Shown here: one piece after another, positions 51,699 to 58,826 of the stretch | Numbering within the stretch: the stretch's first letter is position 1 | Layout: the number at the start of each line of letters is the position of its first letter | Assembly (NCBI GenBank): GCA_036398515.1 | Contig: DASWPI010000080.1 | Location: 1 to 64,000, forward strand | DNA length: 64,000 bases | Direction: 5' to 3' | Origin: Rhodobacter sp036398515 | Lineage (GTDB): Bacteria; Pseudomonadota; Alphaproteobacteria; Rhodobacterales; Rhodobacteraceae | Translations under genes and position numbers: made by a program | The notes under the pieces: generated by a model | What the model saw: only the letters and a program-made list of their open reading frames with translations | Told to the model about the DNA's origin: nothing | Databases searched by the model: none

Positions 51699-52778
51699 TC
51701 AGGGATCTGCGGGCGGGCGATCATCTGCTTCCAGCCCCAGATAGAGGCGCCCCTGCAGGTAACGGTCCAGCACGGCGCGCGCAAGCACCCCGATCACCGC
51801 CGCCACCGGAACCGCGACCAGCATACCGACAAAGCCGAACACCGTGCCAAATGCCGACAGGGCGAATATCAGCCAGAGCGGATGCAGGCCGATGGAATTG
51901 CCGACCAGCTTGGGGGTGATGACATTGCCCTCGAGGAATTGGCCGATCACGAAAATCGCCACGACGATGCCGATCGAAAACCAATCCCCCCAGAATTGAT
52001 ACAGCGCCAGCCCGATCGACAAAGAGCCGCCGATGATCGCCCCGACATAGGGGATAAAGGTCAGCAACCCGGCGATGGCCCCGGCGATCAGGCCGAAATT
52101 CAGCCCCGCCAGCATCAGCGAAATGGCATAGAATGTGCCCAAAATCACGCAGACCGAGACCTGTCCACGCACGAACCCCGACAATACCCGGTCAATCTCG
52201 CGTGCCAGGGCATGGATTTCATCGGCGTGATCCAGTGGCAGCCAGCTGTCGATCTTGGCCAGCATCCGGTCCCAGTCCAGCAACATGTAGAATGCCACCA
52301 CCGGCACCACGACGATGAAGACGATGAAGTTCACCACGCCCATCGCCGAGGTCAGCAGCGTTTGCGCCACCTGCCCACCCCGGGCCTTGACCGCCTCGCC
52401 GATGGAATTCAGCGTTTCATAGATGACCGAGCCGCGCTCGTTCATCGTCGGGAATTGCTGGGACAGAAAGGTCTGCAACTGTTTGGCCATGTCGGGCGCG
52501 GTCGCAACCAGCTGGGTCAACTGATGCACCAGGGTCGGCACAACGGCCAGACCCAGAATCACAAAGATCAGCGTGGCGGCGAGCGCGATGGTTGCCGTGG
52601 CCCAGACCCGCGACAGCCCCCATTTTTCCAGCCGGTCTGCCACCGGGTCCAGGAAATAGGCGATGGCGCCACCCAGCAGGAACGGCAGGATCACCGATCC
52701 CAACCCCCAGAGCGCGGCCAGAAACACAACGCCCGCGGCGCCCCAGTAAATCAGTTGCTGCTTTGCGGGCAAGGCCAT
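51699..52778 (-). CDS. AI-2E family transporter (PerM-like)
   Basis: A 359-residue membrane protein of the AI-2E/PerM family with about eight hydrophobic helices. The central soluble segment (about 85–140, QLVATAPDMAKQLQTFLSQQFPTM) and the signature PYVGAIIGGSLSIGLALYQF and QFLEGNVITPKLVG identify the family. Members range from putative autoinducer-2 exporters to Na+/H+ antiporters, so the substrate is unknown. It is the first gene of the minus-strand run that continues with hda, ppk1 and ppx. Confidence 0.88.
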   Translation of the reverse strand: MALPAKQQLIYWGAAGVVFLAALWGLGSVILPFLLGGAIAYFLDPVADRLEKWGLSRVWATATIALAATLIFVILGLAVVPTLVHQLTQLVATAPDMAKQLQTFLSQQFPTMNERGSVIYETLNSIGEAVKARGGQVAQTLLTSAMGVVNFIVFIVVVPVVAFYMLLDWDRMLAKIDSWLPLDHADEIHALAREIDRVLSGFVRGQVSVCVILGTFYAISLMLAGLNFGLIAGAIAGLLTFIPYVGAIIGGSLSIGLALYQFWGDWFSIGIVVAIFVIGQFLEGNVITPKLVGNSIGLHPLWLIFALSAFGTVFGFVGMLVAVPVAAVIGVLARAVLDRYLQGRLYLGLEADDRPPADP

Positions 52779-52867
52779 GTCGCACTCCGTTCGTTGCCGT
52801 CCAGATTGCCTGTTCGGCCTGCCCTTTCAAGGGCTTTCCGAAATGTCCCCGAAATGTGAGGTGAAAT

Positions 52868-52912
52868 CCGCCTGCCCTGTGCATTCGACACCAAATGCCG
52901 TGGGGCAGGCGG
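52868..52912 (-). terminator. Hairpin after TRAP binding protein copy 1
   Basis: Perfect 10-bp outer arms (52868–52877 and 52903–52912) enclose a 25-nt loop that can itself form a short inner stem (GCATT/AATGC). It lies six bases past the stop. Confidence 0.6.
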
Positions 52913-52917
52913 GGATG

Positions 52918-54024
52918 TTACAGCTTGTCCTGACGTTGCTGGATCATCATGAAGGTGTCGTAGTTATACTCGGACACCTGACTCCAGAAATACCAGTCCT
53001 TGCGGAAGGCCTTGATCGAATCCCAGATCTTCTTGAAATCGGGATTGTTCTTTTCGATCTCGGCATAGGTGGCATTGGCGGCCTCAAAGCAGGCCGCCAT
53101 GATTTCCGGCGAGAACGGGCGCAATTGCGTGCCCTTGGCCAGCAGGGACTGAATGGCCGCACTGTTCTTGTAATCGTATTTCGACAGCATGTCGCTATCG
53201 GCAGCCTGTGCCGCCACGCGCAGGGCGTCTTTGTAGACCTGCGGCAGGGCCTGATAGGCATTCTGGTTGAACATGAAATGCACGGTCAACGAGCCTTCCC
53301 ACCAGCCGGGATAGTAGTAATATGGGGCGACCTTGTAGAAGCCCAGCTTTTCGTCGTCATAGGGGCCGATCCATTCGGTGCCGTCGATGGTGCCCTTTTC
53401 CAGCGCCGAATAGATATCGCCCGCGGCGATCTGTTGCGGCACCAGTCCCAGCCGTTCCATCACCTTTCCGGCGAAACCGCCGATCCGCATTTTCAGCCCT
53501 TTGATGTCATTGACGGTGTTGATTTCCTTGCGGAACCACCCCCCCATTTGCGCCCCGGTATTCCCACCCGGCAGCGCGAACAGGTTTTGTTTCGCCATGA
53601 ATTCGTTATACAGATCAATGCCGCCGCCCTGATATTGCCAGGCGTTCATGCCGCGTGCGTTCAGTGCAAAGGGAATGGCCGCCGCCACCGCCCAGGTCGG
53701 GTCCTTGCCCCAGTAATAATACCCCGCGGTGTGGCAAGCCTCGACGGTGCCTGCCGCCGCCGCATCCGCCGCCTGCAATCCACCGACAATTTCGCCCGCT
53801 GCGAAGACCTGGATCTGGAAGTTGCCCTCGGTCAGTTCGGCGACGCGCTTGGCCAGGAATTCCGCACCGCCATAGATCGTATCCAGCGATTTCGGAAAGG
53901 ATGACGTCAACCGCCAGTTGAGCTTGGGCAGGCTTTGCGCGACCGCCGGTGCGGCCAGCGCCGCGGTGGCGCCACCAATTGTTCCGCCAATGGCGGCCTT
54001 CGTCAGAAATGAACGACGATCCAT
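52918..54024 (-). CDS. TRAP transporter solute-binding protein, TakP-like, copy 1
   Basis: A 368-residue periplasmic DctP-family protein. It has a twin-arginine signal (MDRRSFLTKAA … APAVAQ, cut near residue 30). The conserved substrate arginine is R180 in GLKMRIGGFAGK, and E217-W218 in GTEWIGPYDDEKLG matches the Glu-Trp pair at the ligand and sodium site of R. sphaeroides TakP, a 2-oxoacid binder. GAGGAGG precedes the ATG. It is the last of three tandem paralogues on the minus strand. No DctQ or DctM membrane gene is in the window. Confidence 0.92.
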   Translation of the reverse strand: MDRRSFLTKAAIGGTIGGATAALAAPAVAQSLPKLNWRLTSSFPKSLDTIYGGAEFLAKRVAELTEGNFQIQVFAAGEIVGGLQAADAAAAGTVEACHTAGYYYWGKDPTWAVAAAIPFALNARGMNAWQYQGGGIDLYNEFMAKQNLFALPGGNTGAQMGGWFRKEINTVNDIKGLKMRIGGFAGKVMERLGLVPQQIAAGDIYSALEKGTIDGTEWIGPYDDEKLGFYKVAPYYYYPGWWEGSLTVHFMFNQNAYQALPQVYKDALRVAAQAADSDMLSKYDYKNSAAIQSLLAKGTQLRPFSPEIMAACFEAANATYAEIEKNNPDFKKIWDSIKAFRKDWYFWSQVSEYNYDTFMMIQQRQDKL

Positions 54025-54143
54025 GAAATTCCTCCTCGATACAGGTCAAACACACCGGCCCGAATGACGGGTCCTCTCCGGTGGATATGCGGTCACTTTA
54101 TCGTAGCCTGTTGCCCTGTCCAGTGCGGCTTGTGCCGCAAAGT

Positions 54144-54170
54144 AAACCCCCGGCCGATGGGGCCGGGGGC
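54144..54170 (-). terminator. Terminator after TRAP binding protein copy 2
   Basis: A perfect 9-bp stem (54147–54155 with 54161–54169) with a 5-nt loop is followed, on the minus strand, by TTTA. It separates copy 2 from copy 1. Confidence 0.7.
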
Positions 54171-54184
54171 ATTTAACTGAGGTG

Positions 54185-55291
54185 TCAGAGTTTGCCTTGC
54201 CGCTGCTGGATCATCATGAAGGTGTCGTAATTGTATTCGGCCACCTGATTCCACAAATACCAATCCTGGCGGAAATCCTTGATCGAGCCCCAGATTTTCT
54301 TGAACGTGGGGTTGTTCGCCTCGATCTCGCCATAGGCTGCGTTCGCGGCGTCGAAACTGGCCGCCATGATTTCCGGCGAGAACGGCCGCAGTTGCGCACC
54401 GTTCGCCATCACCGTTTTCAGCGCGCGGGCGTTCTTGTAGTCATAGTTCGCCAGCATGTCCTGATCGGCGGCATGGCAGGCGATACGCAGGATGTTCTGG
54501 TACAGCACCGGCAGGCCGTCCCACGCCGGTTTGTTGAACAGGAAATGGACCGTCGGGCCACCTTCCCACCAGCCGGGGTAGTAGTAATAGGGCGCGACCT
54601 TCTGGAACCCCAGCTTTTCGTCATCATAGGGGCCGACCCATTCGACGGCGTCGATGGTGCCCTTTTCCAGCGCCGCATAGATATCACCCGCCGGAATCTG
54701 CTGTGGCACGACGCCCAGCCGTTCCATGATCTTGCCCGCGAAACCACCCACCCGCATCTTCAACCCTTTCAGGTCATCGAGCGTGTTGATCTCCTTGCGG
54801 AACCAGCCCCCCATCTGGGTGCCGGAATTGCCGCCCGGCAGGCCATACAGGTTCTGCGTGGCCAGGAATTCGTTGAACAGCTGGATACCGCCGCCGTAGT
54901 AATGCCACGCGCTCATGCCACGTGCGTTCAGCGAGAAGGGAACGGCCGAGGCCAGGGCCCAGCTTGGGTCCTTGCCCCAGTAGTAGTAGCTGACGGTGTG
55001 GCAGGCCTCGACGGTGCCGCCCGAAACCGCATCCGCCGCCTGTAGCCCCCCGACGATCTCGCCCGCAGCAAAGACCTGGATCTGGAACTGGCCATCGGTG
55101 GCTTCGCTGACCATTTTGGCCAGCAACTCGCCGGTGGTGTAGATCGTGTCCAGCGATTTCGGAAAGGACGACGTCAGCCGCCAGGTGATCTTTGGATTGG
55201 CTTGTGCGATGGCGGGGGCAGCCAGGGCGGTGGTGGCACCGCCAAGTGCGCCGCCAACGGCGGCTTTCGTCAGGAACGAACGACGATCCAT
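54185..55291 (-). CDS. TRAP transporter solute-binding protein, TakP-like, copy 2
   Basis: A 368-residue paralogue of its two neighbours. The twin-arginine signal MDRRSFLTKAAVGG is nearly identical to copy 1, even in DNA, including the bases just before the ATG. R180 in GLKMRVGGFAGK and E217-W218 in VEWVGPYDDEKLG keep the TakP-type pocket. I start at 55291, four codons inside the longest frame, to match the signal start of the other copies. It is bounded downstream by a terminator. Likely binds a carboxylate such as a 2-oxoacid. Confidence 0.92.
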   Translation of the reverse strand: MDRRSFLTKAAVGGALGGATTALAAPAIAQANPKITWRLTSSFPKSLDTIYTTGELLAKMVSEATDGQFQIQVFAAGEIVGGLQAADAVSGGTVEACHTVSYYYWGKDPSWALASAVPFSLNARGMSAWHYYGGGIQLFNEFLATQNLYGLPGGNSGTQMGGWFRKEINTLDDLKGLKMRVGGFAGKIMERLGVVPQQIPAGDIYAALEKGTIDAVEWVGPYDDEKLGFQKVAPYYYYPGWWEGGPTVHFLFNKPAWDGLPVLYQNILRIACHAADQDMLANYDYKNARALKTVMANGAQLRPFSPEIMAASFDAANAAYGEIEANNPTFKKIWGSIKDFRQDWYLWNQVAEYNYDTFMMIQQRQGKL

Positions 55292-55376
55292 GAAATTCCT
55301 CACTGTGCGATGCGACCCGATGTGCGGGCCTGCGGGACCCCCGCCGCGCCGGGCGGCAGGGGCGATCCGGCATGGA

Positions 55377-56474
55377 TCAGAGCGTGCCTTGCCGCTGCTG
55401 GATCATCATGAAGGTATCGTAGTTGTATTCGGCTACCTGCTGCCACAGATACCATTCCTTGCGGAAATCCTTGATCGAATCCCACAGGGTCTTGAAGTTT
55501 TCGTTGGTGGCTTCGATTTCGGCATAGACCTCATTCGAGGCCTTGTAGGCGGCTTGCAGGATTTCGGCCGAGAACGGACGCAGTTGCGCGCCCTGGCCCA
55601 TCAGCTTGATCAGGCCCTTGGGGTTTTCCCAGTCATATTGTTGCAGCATGTTCGCATCGACGGCCTGGCACGTGGTGCGCAGCAGCGACTGATAGGCGGG
55701 GGGCAGCGCGTTATAGGCATCGAGATTGAAGAAGAAGTGGACCGAGGGGCCACCTTCCCACCAACCCGGATAGTAGTAATAGGGCGCGACCTTGACGAAG
55801 CCCAGCTTCTCGTCATCGGCCGGCCCGACGAATTCCACCGCGTCCAGCGTGCCTTTTTCCAGTGCGGCATAGACATCGCCACCGGCCAATTGCTGCGGCA
55901 CGACCCCCATGCGTTCCATGATCTTGCCGGCAAAGCCACCAACCCGCATCTTCAGGCCCTTCATGTCCTCAAGCGTGTTGATTTCCTTGCGATACCAGCC
56001 GCCCATCTGGGTGCCGGTGTTACCGCCCGGGAAGCCGATCAGCTGTTCCTTGGCCAGGAATTTATTGTACAGGTCAATGCCGCCGCCGAAATACTGCCAG
56101 GCGTTCATCGCGCGGGCCGACAGGGCGAAGGGCACCGCCGAACCGACCGCCCAGGCCGGGTCCTTGCCCCAGTAGTAATAGCCGACCGTGTGGCAGGCCT
56201 CGACCGTGCCCGCCGAAACCGCATCTGCCGCCTGCAGGCCGCCGACGATTTCGCCCGCGGCAAAGGACTGGATCTGGAAATTGCCATCGGTGGCCTCGGC
56301 CAGGCGCTTGCCCAGTTCCTCGGTATTGCCATACAGCGTCGCCAGCGATTTCGGGAAGGACGAGGTCATCCGCCAGGTAACTTTGGGATTGGCCTGCGCG
56401 ATGGCGGGGACCGCAAGGGTGGTCGCGGCGGCCGATCCGAGTGCGGCTTTGGTCAGGAAGGAACGGCGATCCAT
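55377..56474 (-). CDS. TRAP transporter solute-binding protein, TakP-like, copy 3
   Basis: A 365-residue paralogue and the first gene of the tandem. The signal MDRRSFLTKAALGS has a shorter linker to the cleavage site near residue 27. R177 in GLKMRVGGFAGK is kept, but the pocket motif reads VEFVGPADDEKLG: E214 is retained, the Trp is F215, and the usual Tyr is A219. This suggests a different or wider ligand range. The start at 56474 follows AGGGTATCCCG. A possible operator region lies upstream. Confidence 0.92.
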   Translation of the reverse strand: MDRRSFLTKAALGSAAATTLAVPAIAQANPKVTWRMTSSFPKSLATLYGNTEELGKRLAEATDGNFQIQSFAAGEIVGGLQAADAVSAGTVEACHTVGYYYWGKDPAWAVGSAVPFALSARAMNAWQYFGGGIDLYNKFLAKEQLIGFPGGNTGTQMGGWYRKEINTLEDMKGLKMRVGGFAGKIMERMGVVPQQLAGGDVYAALEKGTLDAVEFVGPADDEKLGFVKVAPYYYYPGWWEGGPSVHFFFNLDAYNALPPAYQSLLRTTCQAVDANMLQQYDWENPKGLIKLMGQGAQLRPFSAEILQAAYKASNEVYAEIEATNENFKTLWDSIKDFRKEWYLWQQVAEYNYDTFMMIQQRQGTL

Positions 56475-56589
56475 CGGGATACCCTCAAGCAAGAAATGAA
56501 AAAGCATGGCTGACGCGCGGCCACGCCACGCGGCGGCGCGAACCTGTCAGCTTGCATCACAACTGTCCAGACACACAGTGGCGTAAATT

Positions 56590-56637
56590 TGCATTTTAGC
56601 GCAATAATCGTGCGGAAAATGCAGGCATTCGCGCAAT
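56590..56637. promoter_or_regulatory. Repeat-rich region upstream of the TRAP binding protein array
   Basis: Perfect inverted arms TGCATTTT and AAAATGCA (56590–56597 and 56616–56623) overlap a second short palindrome GCATT-CGCGC-AATGC (56624–56638). On the minus strand the motif TTGCGC followed by (A)AATGC occurs twice. The layout resembles an operator region, but no regulator can be named. Confidence 0.35.
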
Positions 56638-56664
56638 GCTAAGGGCGGGATGCGGCCAGCCCGC

Positions 56665-57492
56665 CTAGCCGCGCGAATCAGGTAGCTGAATCCGGGCAAC
56701 TTGCTCGGCGATCGGGTCGACCGACAACGGGTGAGTTTCGGCATCATGATCCAGCGGGGTGCCGATATCCTGCCACTTGCCGCCTTTGTAGATTTCCAGC
56801 GCATTGAACCGGGCCTTGTAGCCCATCTTGCGCGATCCGGGCACCCAGTAGCCCAGATAGACATAGGGCAGGCCGGCCTGACGCGCGATCTCGATATGGT
56901 CGAGGATCAGGTATGTGCCCAGGCTGTCCTCGCGCCGGTCGGGATCGTAAAAGCTGTAGACCATGCTCAGCCCGTCATCCAGCACGTCGGTCAGGCATAC
57001 CGCCGTCAGGGCACGGGTGGTGCGCGGCGAGGTCTCGGTCTCCCGATATTCGATGACACGCGATTTGACCGGGGTTTCCTCGATCATCGCGGCGAATTCA
57101 AAGATGTCCATATCGGCCATGCCGCCATCGGCGTGCCGCTGATCCAGATAGCGGCGGAACAGGGCGAACTGTTCCTCGGTGGCCCAAGGGCTGGTGGCGG
57201 TGCGTTTCAGATGCGCGGTCCGGCGCAACACGCGGCGCTGGGTTCGGTCAGGGATGAAATCCGCAACCCGGATGCGCGCCGACAGGCAGGCCTGACAATC
57301 GGCGCAGGACGGCCGATACAGCACGTTTTGCGACCGCCGAAAGCCCTGCCGTGACAACGCATTGTTCAGTTTCTCTGCGCCATCGCCCTGTAGCGCGGTG
57401 AACAGCTTCCGTTCAGCCCGCCCGTCAAGATAGGGGCAGGTCTGCGGCGCGGTCACATAGAATTGGGGGGCAAGCGGGAGCGAATGGCGCAT
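56665..57492 (-). CDS. bpt: Aspartate/glutamate leucyltransferase Bpt
   Basis: A 275-residue N-end-rule transferase that adds Leu to N-terminal Asp or Glu, marking proteins for ClpS/ClpAP. The N-terminal ATE domain has PCPYLDGRAERKLF-type opening (TCPYLDGRAERKLF) and the cysteine cluster YRPSCADCQACLSARI. The C-terminal GNAT-like half includes MVYSFYDPDRREDSLGTYLILDHIEIARQAGLPYVYLGYWV. Length and the YCPYL/CxxCxxC pattern separate Bpt from Aat. It stands alone, with a hairpin-forming sequence just past its stop. Confidence 0.92.
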   Translation of the reverse strand: MRHSLPLAPQFYVTAPQTCPYLDGRAERKLFTALQGDGAEKLNNALSRQGFRRSQNVLYRPSCADCQACLSARIRVADFIPDRTQRRVLRRTAHLKRTATSPWATEEQFALFRRYLDQRHADGGMADMDIFEFAAMIEETPVKSRVIEYRETETSPRTTRALTAVCLTDVLDDGLSMVYSFYDPDRREDSLGTYLILDHIEIARQAGLPYVYLGYWVPGSRKMGYKARFNALEIYKGGKWQDIGTPLDHDAETHPLSVDPIAEQVARIQLPDSRG

Positions 57493-57602
57493 ATTGTCTC
57501 TGAAACGATGGGCGGTTTGCGGTCAGCAATGGGCACTGTCAGGCGAAAGGCTATCAACATCACCCCCTTGCGCCAAGCTTTTTGCACCGCAGAAATAAGA
57601 TA

Positions 57603-57628
57603 TGCCCCACCATTAGCAAGGTGGGGCA
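57603..57628 (-). terminator. Terminator-like hairpin after the DUF2852 gene
   Basis: A perfect 9-bp stem (57603–57611 with 57620–57628) with an 8-nt loop is followed on the minus strand by a T-rich segment. It lies in the 166-bp gap between the DUF2852 stop and the bpt start, in which I see no other feature. Confidence 0.6.
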
Positions 57629-57658
57629 CAGAATTGCGACAGCGATATAGGTTAGATT

Positions 57659-58159
57659 TTAACGGTCGGTGCGATCTGCATCGGGGGCCGTGTCGGCGGT
57701 GTCGCGATAGGGGGCGTCGGCGGTGTCGCGATAGGGGGCGGTCGGCGCCGGGGTAGCGGCGGCCTTGGCGCGGTCCTCCATATACTGGTCGAATTCGGCC
57801 TTGTCGCGGGCCTCACGCAGGCGGATCAGGAAGCCCTCGAAATCATCCTGCTCGCGTTCCAGACGGGCGATGGTTTCGGATTTATAGGCATCAAAGGCCC
57901 GGTTGCCGGTCGGGCGCGACAGATGCAGGTTCATCCGCCCACAATTGAACCCCCCGGCCATGCGCTCGCGCCGCGCCCGCGACCGGAACCGCCCGGTGAC
58001 CAGCGCAAAGGCCAGCACCAGCAGGCCCAGTGGGCCGCCAAAGGTGAAGGTTACAACCGTGGCCGCGATCCAGGAAATCGGGCCGCGTTCATCCATCCAG
58101 TTCAGCGCGCGTGTGATCCAGCCCGGACGCGGGGTGGAAGAGGTGTAGGCGTAGGACAT
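57659..58159 (-). CDS. DUF2852 family membrane protein
   Basis: A 166-residue protein of the DUF2852 family, function unknown. One hydrophobic segment (about 28–53, WIAATVVTFTFGGPLGLLVLAFALVTG) is followed by a basic stretch and a coiled-coil-like region (AYKSETIARLEREQDDFEGFLIRLREARDKAEFDQYM). The tail contains a near-perfect tandem octapeptide, APYRDTAD twice. GGAGAG precedes the ATG at 58159; the longer frame to 58189 crosses an operator-like repeat. Two such 19-bp repeats flank its promoter region. Confidence 0.82.
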   Translation of the reverse strand: MSYAYTSSTPRPGWITRALNWMDERGPISWIAATVVTFTFGGPLGLLVLAFALVTGRFRSRARRERMAGGFNCGRMNLHLSRPTGNRAFDAYKSETIARLEREQDDFEGFLIRLREARDKAEFDQYMEDRAKAAATPAPTAPYRDTADAPYRDTADTAPDADRTDR

Positions 58160-58176
58160 GTAACTCTCCGGTTTGA

Positions 58177-58195
58177 ATGTGAATATCATTTACAT
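58177..58195. repeat. Operator-like 19-bp element, copy A
   Basis: ATGTGAATATCATTTACAT is an imperfect palindrome (8-bp arms with one mismatch, 3-nt centre). It lies 17 bp upstream of the DUF2852 start. A related element lies 58 bp further upstream. Confidence 0.55.
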
Positions 58196-58234
58196 GACCA
58201 GAAATGGGGAGGGTAATGGCCTGCGTCAAGGGTA

Positions 58235-58253
58235 ATGTGAATCATTATTACAT
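58235..58253. repeat. Operator-like 19-bp element, copy B
   Basis: ATGTGAATCATTATTACAT shares the first eight and last six bases with copy A and the same length. It ends five bases upstream (minus sense) of a TTGACG -35-like hexamer at 58224–58229. Confidence 0.55.
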
Positions 58254-58263
58254 GCGGGCTGTT

Positions 58264-58737
58264 CTAGGACGGCTGGACGAATTCCGCCGGTATGGCACCG
58301 GTAATCCGCAGCAGATCGGTCGGGGCAATGGCAAAGATATGGCGCGGCGTGCCAGCGGCGGCCCAGATCGTGGGGAAATCGTTCAGACGCGGGTCGAAAT
58401 AGCTGCGCACCGGATGCAGATGCCCGACGGGCGACACCCCTCCGATGGCAAAGCCGGTCTCGGACCGCACCAGATCGGCATCGGCCTTGTCCAGGGGTTC
58501 ACCCGCGACCGCACTGGCGCGCGCCGCATCGACACGATTACCGCCTGCGGTCAGAAACAACACGACCCGGCCCGATTGCACGCCACGAAACAGGATCGAC
58601 TTGGCGATCTGGTCCAGCTGGCACCCTGCCGCCGCGGCGGCTTCTGCGGCGGTGCGGGCCTGATCGACCGCGCGGATATCGACGGTCACGCCCGCCAGTT
58701 CCAGCGCCGTCTGGACCCGCTTCAGCGATTTGCTCAT
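58264..58737 (-). CDS. YbaK/EbsC-type aminoacyl-tRNA deacylase
   Basis: A 157-residue protein of the YbaK/ProX/EbsC family, which hydrolyses mischarged aminoacyl-tRNAs such as Cys-tRNA-Pro. QLDQIAKSILFRGVQSGRVVLFLTAGGNRVD contains the conserved lysine, and GFAIGGVSPVGHLHPVRSYFD holds the GGVSPVGH signature loop. I start at 58737 (MSKSLKR) after GGGGGCGGGG. It is divergent from glnE. Free-standing editing proteins of this group vary in specificity. Confidence 0.9.
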   Translation of the reverse strand: MSKSLKRVQTALELAGVTVDIRAVDQARTAAEAAAAAGCQLDQIAKSILFRGVQSGRVVLFLTAGGNRVDAARASAVAGEPLDKADADLVRSETGFAIGGVSPVGHLHPVRSYFDPRLNDFPTIWAAAGTPRHIFAIAPTDLLRITGAIPAEFVQPS

Positions 58738-58826
58738 CCCCGCCCCCGGTTTTGGGTTTTCCCACATTGGATTTGCCGCATCGGGGCGGGGTTGAAAACC
58801 CCCTGTGCCACGGGCATCGTGCCATC

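Noticed and set aside
52918..56474. The three TRAP binding protein genes as an assembly duplication
   Set aside because: The copies differ throughout in sequence, in length and at pocket residues, so they are true paralogues.
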